The notes under the pieces: generated by a model
The model's database searches: none
Told to the model about the DNA's origin: nothing
Seen by the model: only the letters and a program-made list of their open reading frames with translations
Program-made: the position numbers and the translations under genes
Shown: in pieces, positions 37,734-46,102 of the stretch
Layout of the letters: each line of letters starts with the position of its first letter
Numbering within the stretch: position 1 is the stretch's first letter
Origin: Rhizobium rhododendri
GTDB taxonomy: Bacteria > Pseudomonadota > Alphaproteobacteria > Rhizobiales > Rhizobiaceae
Direction: 5' to 3'
DNA length: 64,000 nt
Assembly (NCBI RefSeq): GCF_007000325.2
Contig: NZ_CP117267.1
Location: 2,733,501-2,797,500, forward strand

Positions 37734-39491
37734 TCAGAACGGCCAGTTCTTCGAACCGACGACGCGCTTTTGTGGTGTAGGCTTTGCCGAAACGGTTCTG
37801 ACGACGCGTTTTGGCTTCTTGGGCACGAAGGTTTTGAAGTCGTTCAAGCCCGGAAAGCGATCTGCATATTCGCGCTTGAGTGCGGCAACCTTGGTGAAAT
37901 CCTTGCTTCTGCTCGCAAGAACCGCCTCGCCGATGACACCCCCCTCCGTCGGCTCCCACTCGACAGACTGCGCGAAAAGCGGTTGTGCTTCCTTCGTGCC
38001 CTTGTCTTTCAGCAGTTTCCAACCGAGCGCCTGCGCGCCAAGGGCAGACTTGGCGGCGAAGACATGGTCCTTGAAGGTCGCAATGTCCTTTTCATTGAGT
38101 TGCAGCTTGGAATCCTTGTCGGTCAGTTCACCCGCAACGATCTCGATATATTCCTTGCGTATGTCGTCCGACTTGTCCGCAAAGCGCGATGCCAGGGCCA
38201 ATGCATCCTGAACCTTGTCCAGGTTTCGCAAGGTCAGGATGACGCCTTCGACATTTTTCATGTCGGGGCCGTAACGCGTGCCGGCAACAAACCAGGCATT
38301 GGCTGCCTGCCACTGCTGCTGGCTGTAATAATACCATCCGAACAGGCCCGCATCGGCCGCGGATTTTGCAGACTGGACATAAGCGCCGAAAGCCTGAAGC
38401 TCGCTTTCCGTCGGGCTCTGCGCCAGATGATCGCCGCTGGCAAACAATCCCATTTCCTTGCGTAGATTGTCGAAGGTGAAGTTGGCAAACTCGGATGTCC
38501 CGTCAGGCCCGATGCGTGCGAACGCCATCAGCGAGTTGGCGCCCGCAGGCGGCAGGAGAGCGCTTGCCTTCTGCATGGTGGCCAGCCGTTCCGGTGCTCC
38601 GTCGCACTCGGTCAGGATATACTTGTAGAGGTCGAAGGAACGGGCCATGTCGCCGGTTTTTGCGAGCGCCTCGCCAACCTGCCACATCGTGTTCATTTCG
38701 CTGCACGCCAGCAGCTGCGGCTGCTGCTGCGCCGTGGCGACGACCTGGGCCCAGTTGCCCTGCTGGTAGATGCGGTCGATCAGCTTGCGCGTTTCGCCGA
38801 TCGCCAGCTTGGTCATCAGGTCGTTAGACGGCTTCCATTCCGGATTGCTGCCGGCCAGGCGCGCAATTTCGGCTCGCATGCCGGTGAAATTGCCGGCTCC
38901 GTACATATCCCACAAAGGCTGTTCGTTGACGGTCGTCGTTTGTGCACTGAAGAGGTCTTCGGACGCCTCCCAGGTTGGGTAAAGCCCTTTCAGCCGGCGT
39001 AGCTCTGCGCCGAGCCGCTTCAGGTCGCGGGTCTTGGCATAGTAGCGCAGCGCCGTGTCATCGACCTTGATCTCCGAGGATCCGGGCTGGGGTCCGGAAA
39101 CGGTCACGTCTTTTGGAGTACCGGCGACCGATGGGCTACCGACAGGAAACTGCTGCGGCACGGGCGTCCTGACCACCGGGGCAGCCGCTGGCGATGCAGC
39201 GCCGGAGGCTGGCGTAAACGGATTTTGACCCGGCTCGACATTGACGATAACCGCCTGCGACTGCTGCGGTTTTGCATCAGGCAGGATGACGGGTTGTACG
39301 ATTGGCTTCGTCGCCGGAGCCGGCGTAACCGTGTTGGAAACGGCATCCGGCATCACTACAGTTGCGCTTTGTGCCGCTGGGACGACGCTGTTGACCCAGC
39401 CAGCCCCGAGGTCCTCGGCGCTTGTGGTCGAGACGTGAGCGAAGTTCGGAAGCAGCAAGAATGCGCAACTGCAAAGCAGGACTGTTGTCAT
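37734..39491 (-). CDS. Fourth gene of the cellulose operon: secreted repeat protein (BcsK/CelG position)
   Basis: 585 residues from an ATG overlapping the bcsZ stop (ATGA); an ATG six codons upstream is also possible. Signal peptide, then a long Pro/Ala/Val-rich linker (to about 120), then alpha-alpha repeats resembling TPR/Sel1 solenoids (DMYGAGNFTGMRAEIARLAG; DLYKYILTECDGAPERLATM; AYVQSAKSAADAGLFGWYYY), and a basic tail. It has no outer-membrane barrel like BcsC. The position matches the extra gene of rhizobial cellulose operons. It probably scaffolds the synthase in the periplasm; the name is uncertain. Confidence 0.75.
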   Translation of the reverse strand: MTTVLLCSCAFLLLPNFAHVSTTSAEDLGAGWVNSVVPAAQSATVVMPDAVSNTVTPAPATKPIVQPVILPDAKPQQSQAVIVNVEPGQNPFTPASGAASPAAAPVVRTPVPQQFPVGSPSVAGTPKDVTVSGPQPGSSEIKVDDTALRYYAKTRDLKRLGAELRRLKGLYPTWEASEDLFSAQTTTVNEQPLWDMYGAGNFTGMRAEIARLAGSNPEWKPSNDLMTKLAIGETRKLIDRIYQQGNWAQVVATAQQQPQLLACSEMNTMWQVGEALAKTGDMARSFDLYKYILTECDGAPERLATMQKASALLPPAGANSLMAFARIGPDGTSEFANFTFDNLRKEMGLFASGDHLAQSPTESELQAFGAYVQSAKSAADAGLFGWYYYSQQQWQAANAWFVAGTRYGPDMKNVEGVILTLRNLDKVQDALALASRFADKSDDIRKEYIEIVAGELTDKDSKLQLNEKDIATFKDHVFAAKSALGAQALGWKLLKDKGTKEAQPLFAQSVEWEPTEGGVIGEAVLASRSKDFTKVAALKREYADRFPGLNDFKTFVPKKPKRVVRTVSAKPTPQKRVVGSKNWPF

Positions 39492-40576
39492 TGAAGATCG
39501 GGCAGACATCTTGGATACCTTTCTGCAAGTGCGATGAGACTGAGGAGATGCAAGGTCGATGGATAGTAATCGGTCGGCTGAAAAGCGGCGGCATGTACGG
39601 CCGTCTTCTCAGCGCCGAGGCTGCAAGCGACGAGGTCGACGACAGCGCGATATCCAGGATCGGGCAACACGGCGACAGGATCCGCCGTGTCAAGGTCGAT
39701 GACGGCAGGCTTGCCACCGCTACGCTGCTCAAACGCAGCATTGAATTTCTCGAGAATGTCGGGGTAGTCCCTCGAGAACCAGGCCACATACATCGGCACC
39801 CGGATGGCATCCTGGCCGAATTGCGCGGCGTAGCCTGCTGCCGGTTGAGGTGTCCGCCCCTTCAGCGATATCCAGTCGGATGGCAACTCGGCGGGACCGA
39901 AACGCGCCATCCTGGTGAGTGACAGGCCGGTCGCGATCAGCTGGGTTGCTGGGAACCCCGCCGAGAGATCGCCAAGCTCCTTGATGGCCGGGTAGACCCA
40001 GTAGGAAAGATTGACGACAGGCCCATCCGGCTGTTCGTTGGCGCCGAAGCCCTTCGATCCCGGCAGAAGCGCCTTGCCAAAGCTCGTCTCAATAACCAGC
40101 CGGCTGGAGATGGCCTCGGCCACTGCCTTGGCGTCCCGGGCATAGGCTGCGTCCTGCCATTTCTGTGCAGCGCGGGCCAGCGCCCAGCCGATCAGCAGGT
40201 CTCCGTCCGTAGCGTTGTTGCCGTCCGTGACCCGTGGGGTCGCATTGGGATCCCATCGCCAGGCCGCCAATCCGTCGCCCCGGACATAGAGATTGGCCTT
40301 TGTCCAGTTCCACATGCGATCGAACATGCGGCGATCGCCCGTGGATGCGGCAATCAACATGCCGTATCCCTGCCCTTCGCTGTGGCTTACCCCGCCGGCT
40401 CGGGTATCGATCACACGGCCTTCAGGCGTGATGTAGTCGCTCCGGTAGAGAAGCCACGATCCCGTAACCAGGTCGTCCGCGATCAGCCCTTCGTCCTGTC
40501 CGTGACTGATGCCCGCCGAGCCGGCCAGGGTCCCGACAATCAACAGGGACCTGACCAGCAGTTTTGCCTTTACCAT
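39488..40576 (-). CDS. bcsZ: Periplasmic endoglucanase (GH8) of the cellulose operon
   Basis: 362 residues (celC in rhizobial naming). Signal peptide ending SHGQ. The GH8 catalytic acid E67 lies in GGVSHSEGQGYGMLIA and further conserved acids D124/D126 in NATDGDLLIGWALARA. It trims or edits cellulose chains during export and in rhizobia is known to affect root attachment and infection. Start overlaps the bcsB stop by 7 nt; its stop overlaps the next gene. Confidence 0.94.
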   Translation of the reverse strand: MVKAKLLVRSLLIVGTLAGSAGISHGQDEGLIADDLVTGSWLLYRSDYITPEGRVIDTRAGGVSHSEGQGYGMLIAASTGDRRMFDRMWNWTKANLYVRGDGLAAWRWDPNATPRVTDGNNATDGDLLIGWALARAAQKWQDAAYARDAKAVAEAISSRLVIETSFGKALLPGSKGFGANEQPDGPVVNLSYWVYPAIKELGDLSAGFPATQLIATGLSLTRMARFGPAELPSDWISLKGRTPQPAAGYAAQFGQDAIRVPMYVAWFSRDYPDILEKFNAAFEQRSGGKPAVIDLDTADPVAVLPDPGYRAVVDLVACSLGAEKTAVHAAAFQPTDYYPSTLHLLSLIALAERYPRCLPDLQ

Positions 40577-42900
40577 TTCGGACGCCCCAGCTTCAGCAGC
40601 AGGAATGTCGAGGCACCGAGGAGAAGTGCGGCGATGATCTGTGCAAGCGTGTATTCCAGTACGTGGTGGGAAAACCAGCCGGCAACGATCAGCCGCAGAT
40701 TACCCGCATTCGCAGGCTGGGTCTGAAACAGCGCAACCTTGCTCGGCGCGATCTCGTCGATGACCTGTCCGGTCGTCGAAAATGCCTGCACGGATCCATT
40801 CAGCCGGGTCCAGGTCGACCGGTCCATGATGGCATCGACGGTTGCCGTCAGCCCCTGTTCGGATGGCGATGCGACAACAGTCCAGACGCCGGCAGCGCCC
40901 TTCATGTCTTTCTGTGCAATCAGCAAGGCGGTTTCCGCCTTGGGCTGGTAGCGGACTTCTTCCGGCTGGCCCATGGCCGAGACTTCATGGCGCAGCTTGT
41001 CGATCTGCGCCCCGACGCGATCTGTCAGGACAGTCTTGATCTGACCGACATATCCCAGCATTTGCCCGGTGACGTCGCCATCGGTGCCTGTGGCCGGCGC
41101 TGTGTCTTTGGTATCGCGGAACGAAAGAGCAGACGCGACCTCTTGCGTCGGCGCATTGATGGCCGGTCCCGGGCTTGTAATGCGGGTCGAAAGATCGAGG
41201 CCCGTCGGCGTCACAACATCGGAAGGAAGCTGGCTGAACGTCCCGAACGCCATGACATTCGGCTGATGAAGATCCGGTACCGTGGCGGTGACGTTGACCG
41301 GCAGTATGTGGCCGGACGAATAAGCCATCTTGGCCATGAACGAAGCGGCGGCACTGAGCGCGGTCGAGTTGAGGTTCGGTACATAAAGCGCGATCGGCGC
41401 ACTGCCCACCCGCTCGTCGAAGGCACTGCCGGAGACCAGGGCGGCAATATCCGGATAGCGGCCGACGCGGGCGAATTGCGGAACCTCGAGGAAGCTCTTG
41501 CCGAGCACCAGCAGGCGCGGACGGTCTTCTCCCCCCTTGCCGACGGGGTCGCAGGTCACGTCGGCAGGAACGGGAAGCCGGGCTTCGAACTGGATGGTGT
41601 TCTCGCCGGGACGAAGCTTGCTGAGCGGCACCGGAAGACGCTGGTCGTCGATCAGGCCGCTGCGACTGGAACCGAGATTGATATCGGCGACCGTCTCGTC
41701 GTTTGCCCGGACGATCAGTTCCGCATCGCGCGAAAGATTTGCGGCATACTGTGCGCTCAGGTGCAGGACGAGGGAGCCATAGTCGCCGGGATAGAAATCC
41801 GACGGCATCGAAAAGTTGATCTGCTGCTTGTAGAGACGGCCCGAAAATGGTTCGGCAATCAGGCCGAGGTTACGCAAGGGCACTGTCGAGCCCGGCGAAA
41901 GCAGGCGACCCTTGCTGTTGGCCAGCGCCCTCAGCCCCTGTGGGGTCCCGTCCGACTGACCCTTTTCCGCCTCGGCCTTGAGGATTTCAAGCGATGCATC
42001 GACATCGGCTGCGGTCCGGCCCGTGACCACGAGGGTCTGACCCTTGCCGTGTCCGGCCGGCAGCACGTTGATACCGTCCTTGAGGATTGAATCTGCCTGC
42101 TGGCCGAGAATTTCGGCAACGGTGCCCCGGGTTCCGACGACGACGCCGATGCTGCGGTCATCCGCCGCCTGCTGGCCGATCGATACCGCAGGACGGTCGA
42201 AATTGCCGATGATCGTCAAGGCTTCGATCGCCGTGATGGTGCGATTGTAGTCGGTACCGGTTGCGCCGGGGGCGATCGAGCCCTGGATGGCGGTGCGACC
42301 ATCGATCATGCCGCCGCGGGCGATCAGATCCGGCATCGTGTCGCCCATCAGCCTGCCGCCTTCGGAAAATACAAATCCGCTGCGCTCTGGATCGATCTGC
42401 GTCCACAATTCGTAAGTTGCATCGATCGAGCAATCGACGCGGTGCTTCTGGTCCACAAGGATGGAGACGGCATTGTAGCCTGGCTGGATGACGCCGTTCG
42501 GCACCTTCATCTCGACGCGATACGGTGCGCCTGACTGCAGCTTGATGGAACCGACATCCTGGTCGTTGACGAAAACGCGCATGGAGGAGTTTTCCGGCGC
42601 AGCGGAAATTGCCGTCTGCATCCAGAGAACAAGTTTCGCAGAGCCTGCGATTTCCGAGGGAAGCGCATAGAACGGATATTCGTTGCTGGTGCTTTCCCCG
42701 TTGAAGAACATCCCGCGGCGGTCGGCGCCAATGCGGCGAAGGTTACGGTCGTCGGTTTCAACGGACATCTTGTCCGAGGAATGGGCGGCAGGTGCGGTGC
42801 CCAGCGAAAAAGCCTGTTGCGAATGGGCGAGCGAGGCGTCGCAAACCACGGCGAACGCAGCGCCGGCAAGGGCGAGCTTGTAACGAGCGAGGGAGTTCAT
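40570..42900 (-). CDS. bcsB: Cellulose synthase regulatory/periplasmic subunit BcsB
   Basis: 776 residues (celB). Signal peptide MNSLARYKLALAGAAFAVVC, then a large periplasmic protein with carbohydrate-binding and flavodoxin-like domains alternating (FYALPSEIAGSAKLVLWMQT; FYPGDYGSLVLHLSAQYAAN; PRLLVLGKSFLEVPQFARVG) and one C-terminal transmembrane anchor (LAQIIAALLLGASTFLLL). It guides the glucan through the periplasm and is required for BcsA activity. ATGA overlap with bcsA sets the start; the frame continues upstream inside bcsA but is not coding there. Confidence 0.94.
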   Translation of the reverse strand: MNSLARYKLALAGAAFAVVCDASLAHSQQAFSLGTAPAAHSSDKMSVETDDRNLRRIGADRRGMFFNGESTSNEYPFYALPSEIAGSAKLVLWMQTAISAAPENSSMRVFVNDQDVGSIKLQSGAPYRVEMKVPNGVIQPGYNAVSILVDQKHRVDCSIDATYELWTQIDPERSGFVFSEGGRLMGDTMPDLIARGGMIDGRTAIQGSIAPGATGTDYNRTITAIEALTIIGNFDRPAVSIGQQAADDRSIGVVVGTRGTVAEILGQQADSILKDGINVLPAGHGKGQTLVVTGRTAADVDASLEILKAEAEKGQSDGTPQGLRALANSKGRLLSPGSTVPLRNLGLIAEPFSGRLYKQQINFSMPSDFYPGDYGSLVLHLSAQYAANLSRDAELIVRANDETVADINLGSSRSGLIDDQRLPVPLSKLRPGENTIQFEARLPVPADVTCDPVGKGGEDRPRLLVLGKSFLEVPQFARVGRYPDIAALVSGSAFDERVGSAPIALYVPNLNSTALSAAASFMAKMAYSSGHILPVNVTATVPDLHQPNVMAFGTFSQLPSDVVTPTGLDLSTRITSPGPAINAPTQEVASALSFRDTKDTAPATGTDGDVTGQMLGYVGQIKTVLTDRVGAQIDKLRHEVSAMGQPEEVRYQPKAETALLIAQKDMKGAAGVWTVVASPSEQGLTATVDAIMDRSTWTRLNGSVQAFSTTGQVIDEIAPSKVALFQTQPANAGNLRLIVAGWFSHHVLEYTLAQIIAALLLGASTFLLLKLGRPKW

Positions 42901-45137
42901 TTCGCACCTTCCTTGAGGTTTGTTTCGACGAAAGATTTGGCCACGTTGTTGTTGGCGGGAGCTTTGTCCTGCGACGGCTGGCGACGGGCCCCTGCCGAAC
43001 CGCCGACCATCGCCCATCCGAGAGCCTTGATCGGGCTGGTCACTGCCCAGCGCATCAGCACGGCCGTTGCGACGATGATGTTGCGTCGTTTTTGTCTGCT
43101 CGACCGGTTCGCACGTACATCGCTGAGATCGCTGAGGATCAATTCTGCGATGACCGGGTAGTGGTGCGGTTCCGGATCGAATTTCAGCGTCAGAACCTGC
43201 TGGTCGAGCGCCGGCTGGGCGGCGACGGTGATCGGCATGGATATGACGATCATGCCTGAACTTGGCTTGACCACCGAAAGCCTGCCGTAGTCGCCCTTGC
43301 GCATGGCCTGGGCGACGCCCTTCGGCAAGGTGACAGTGGCGCCGGCAGACGAGGCCTTGTTGACAACGCCGTGGATGGTGGCCTGGGCAAAGGTCAGTTC
43401 GACGTTGACCTTGGACGGCAGTTCGATGCCGGAAACATCGTTGCGACGTTCGGTGATGACGCCAAGCGCAGCACCGGCAATGATGAGATTGAGCAGGTTC
43501 CACGCGCCGACGATCAGCAGCAGATTGCCGATTTCAGGCTCGGTATTGTAGCGATAGGCGGAGAAGGCGAGCGTACCGGCGAGGATGGCGAAGATCACGA
43601 AATAGGGCAGCGAAAGTTCGGAAAGGCGCTCGCCCGTCGTGTTCTGGCCCTTTGCCGTCACGTTGAAGGTTGGCCTGCGCGGATGGAGCACGACGCCGAC
43701 GATGGCACGGAAAAGATAGACCGACTGCAGATATTCATAGAGTTCGGAAATCCAGGGCCAGCGAACGCTGCCGTAGAGATAATTGCGAATCAGTTCGCTG
43801 ACGATGAGATAGGTGATCGTGTGGGCGATGAAGTCCTCGGATGAGGCAACGAAGATCTTCATGTTGAGCAGAATGAAGAGCAGCGGTGCGATGACGAAGA
43901 CTGCGCGGACAAAGGGAAAGAACCAGAAGAGGGCACTGGACAGGTAGCAGATGCGCTGGGCGAAGCTCAGTCCGCTTTTCAGCAGCGGGTTCTTCAGCAG
44001 CAGGATCTGGACCATGCCACTGCACCACCGGGTGCGCTGTCCAATAAAGCTGGAGAAGGTTTCGGGCTGGAGGCCGGACACCAGCGGCTTGTCCACATAG
44101 ACGCTGTTCCAACCACGCGAATGCAATTCGAGCGCGGTCTCGCAGTCTTCCGTGATGGTGATACCGGAGAAGCCGCCGACTTCTTCCAGGGCTTCGCGAC
44201 GAAGAACCGCCGCCGAACCGCAGAAAAACGAGGCATTCCAGCGATCGAGGCCCTTCTGGATCTTTCCGTAGAACATCTCGTTCTCGGAAGGCATCGTCTT
44301 GAAGGTATTGAGATTGTGCTCGACCGGATCGGGGTTCGAGAAGAAGTGCGGCGTCTGCACCAGGAACAGGTTCTCGTCTTTGGCGAAATAGCCAACGGTC
44401 TCGAGCAGGAAATTACGTTCCGGCGCATGATCGGCGTCGAAGACGACGATCAGTTCGCCATGGGTGTTCATTAGTCCGGCGTTCAGGTTGCCGGCCTTGG
44501 CATGGACGTTTTCAGCGCGCGTCATGTAGGTCACGCCGAGATCGGCACAGAGATCCTTGAGCATGGCGGCTCTGACTTTCGCAGCCTCGGCGACATCGGC
44601 ATTGTCGGAAAACCGCTTCTGTTCAGTGCCACCATCGTCAAGCAGGAAAACCTTCAGCTTGTCCTGCGGATAATACATGGCTTTTGCAGCCGAGAGCGTC
44701 AGCGCCAGGATATCGCTGCTCTCGTTGTAGGAGGGCACGAAGACGTCGACGCTCGGGGCATCCTCGTCGCTCAGCCGTGGCGCATCTTCGCGCTCCAATG
44801 GATCAGAAATAACAAAGAGGCTGATAGCGAGCATAACGACGCAGTACATCTCGGCGAGATAAAGTATAATTGCCGGAAAGAAAGAGTACAGATCATCTAT
44901 GGAGGGAAGTGTACTTGTCGTACGCCAGTATGCGTACCTCAAAATGACGATTGAACCCAAAGCCAAGAAAATGTGGCGCCAGATCCCATCCAGCTTCAAA
45001 AGGCTGATGACCAAGAGAACAACAATGATGCTCACAGAAAGAAAAAGCTGCACCGAGTTACCCAACGGCTGGGTAATAAGGAATGCAGCAAACAATGCAC
45101 TCAGCATCCATAGAAAAAATGTCGCAATCTTACTCAT
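42897..45137 (-). CDS. bcsA: Cellulose synthase catalytic subunit BcsA
   Basis: 746 residues (celA). Family-2 processive glycosyltransferase in the inner membrane: N-terminal helices, then D167-D168 (LLDDGG), D234-A-D236, T329-E-D331 and Q367RTRW371, the complete catalytic set. Further helices follow and then a C-terminal PilZ-like beta-barrel region at about 563-670. The PilZ signature is degraded: ERR at 563-565 lacks the second Arg of RxxxR and the second motif reads KASSAG instead of D/N-x-S-x-x-G. GAGGCGG lies before the ATG. First gene of the operon, preceded by 965 bp of AT-rich DNA. Confidence 0.95.
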   Translation of the reverse strand: MSKIATFFLWMLSALFAAFLITQPLGNSVQLFLSVSIIVVLLVISLLKLDGIWRHIFLALGSIVILRYAYWRTTSTLPSIDDLYSFFPAIILYLAEMYCVVMLAISLFVISDPLEREDAPRLSDEDAPSVDVFVPSYNESSDILALTLSAAKAMYYPQDKLKVFLLDDGGTEQKRFSDNADVAEAAKVRAAMLKDLCADLGVTYMTRAENVHAKAGNLNAGLMNTHGELIVVFDADHAPERNFLLETVGYFAKDENLFLVQTPHFFSNPDPVEHNLNTFKTMPSENEMFYGKIQKGLDRWNASFFCGSAAVLRREALEEVGGFSGITITEDCETALELHSRGWNSVYVDKPLVSGLQPETFSSFIGQRTRWCSGMVQILLLKNPLLKSGLSFAQRICYLSSALFWFFPFVRAVFVIAPLLFILLNMKIFVASSEDFIAHTITYLIVSELIRNYLYGSVRWPWISELYEYLQSVYLFRAIVGVVLHPRRPTFNVTAKGQNTTGERLSELSLPYFVIFAILAGTLAFSAYRYNTEPEIGNLLLIVGAWNLLNLIIAGAALGVITERRNDVSGIELPSKVNVELTFAQATIHGVVNKASSAGATVTLPKGVAQAMRKGDYGRLSVVKPSSGMIVISMPITVAAQPALDQQVLTLKFDPEPHHYPVIAELILSDLSDVRANRSSRQKRRNIIVATAVLMRWAVTSPIKALGWAMVGGSAGARRQPSQDKAPANNNVAKSFVETNLKEGAK

Positions 45138-46102
45138 TACGCCGCCTCATATGTTAACAAGTTGTTTGTGTTAACAAATGATTGACCAGAATAATCGATC
45201 CTTCAACAGGAAATTATCGATTAAAAATTATAGCGATTTTTACTAAAATACCGCATTAGAATATGCGTCGCATAAACCGCCATAAAAAATGAAATTTTAC
45301 TAATTTAGGCGTATTTTTGGATGAAAATTTTTAATTGGAAGCCACTTTCTCGATAATGCTATTTTATAAAAGTAGTTAATTCCAATGGTTGTTTTGGCTC
45401 AAAATCACACGAAAAAAGATAGTTGCAGCACAATAGTTTTTCCCGCGCCCAGCAGAACCAAATTTATCACTGAGATCAGCTATGAATTGCGGCTCAAAAT
45501 GACTGCCTTTCTACTAATCTTTTGCCGCTTTAATAAGCATTTATATTTTTAGAATAGGCCCATTAAACAACCGCTCATATATCCGGACTCTGCCATCCAA
45601 GAGTTAAACAAGCACCAATGATCCTGGCTCACCTCCAAGTCCGGAGTTATTTCGTAAGGCAAATATAAAAATTTTAGGATCGGCACGCTTCTTTTGATTG
45701 GGGCAATCGCTCGAAAATAAAACGGCCCAACGCCATCCCTACCGCTTTAGCGTTCATCTCTCGGCATCAAAAAGGCAGCGTCACATGTCTGCTCTTCTTC
45801 TCAAAAAGCAGTTGAACATATCGAACTACGATGACGATATCAGCCTTGCTTTCTTGCCCGTCGCCGCCGGCTTTGCAGCCTCGCATTCCTGTGATCAAAG
45901 ACCCGCTCCGGCAGTAAACAGAAAGTATCGTCTTCACGGCCTGAGGTTTCGTCCTTGACGGCTTATCAAGGACACAGCAGAGACTTTAAGGTTAATCGAC
46001 CCTGTATGTTCGTAAGTTAAAATAAAATTATTCTTCATTTTAGTCATCTAGAAGGTTCTTAAATAATTTTACGAATTATGGCGCAAGCGACGGGTCGTTA
46101 TC
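45138..46102. promoter_or_regulatory. AT-rich intergenic region bcsA / chemoreceptor gene
   Basis: 965 bp, strongly AT-rich in 45138-45700 and again near 46000-46080, holding the promoters of the cellulose operon (leftward) and the chemoreceptor (rightward). Apart from a possible 57-codon frame at 45785-45958 no gene is supported. Composition and length resemble the exoX/exoY gap. Confidence 0.5.
45785..45958 (+). CDS. Possible small protein
   Basis: 57-codon frame starting at an ATG: MSALLLKKQLNISNYDDDIS, a short hydrophobic patch (LAFLPVAAGFAASH), and a basic tail. The ribosome-binding site is weak (AAGG, far). GC content is higher here than in the surrounding DNA, the only reason to list it. 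It may be noise. Confidence 0.25.
   Translation: MSALLLKKQLNISNYDDDISLAFLPVAAGFAASHSCDQRPAPAVNRKYRLHGLRFRP

Noticed and set aside
40564..42090. 508-codon plus-strand frame opposite bcsB
   Set aside because: Shadow of the cellulose operon; the minus-strand protein carries recognisable BcsB features.
42901..43503. Upstream extension of bcsB into bcsA
   Set aside because: The extension overlaps the bcsA 3' part, has no signal peptide, and the ATGA-overlapping start gives a proper one.
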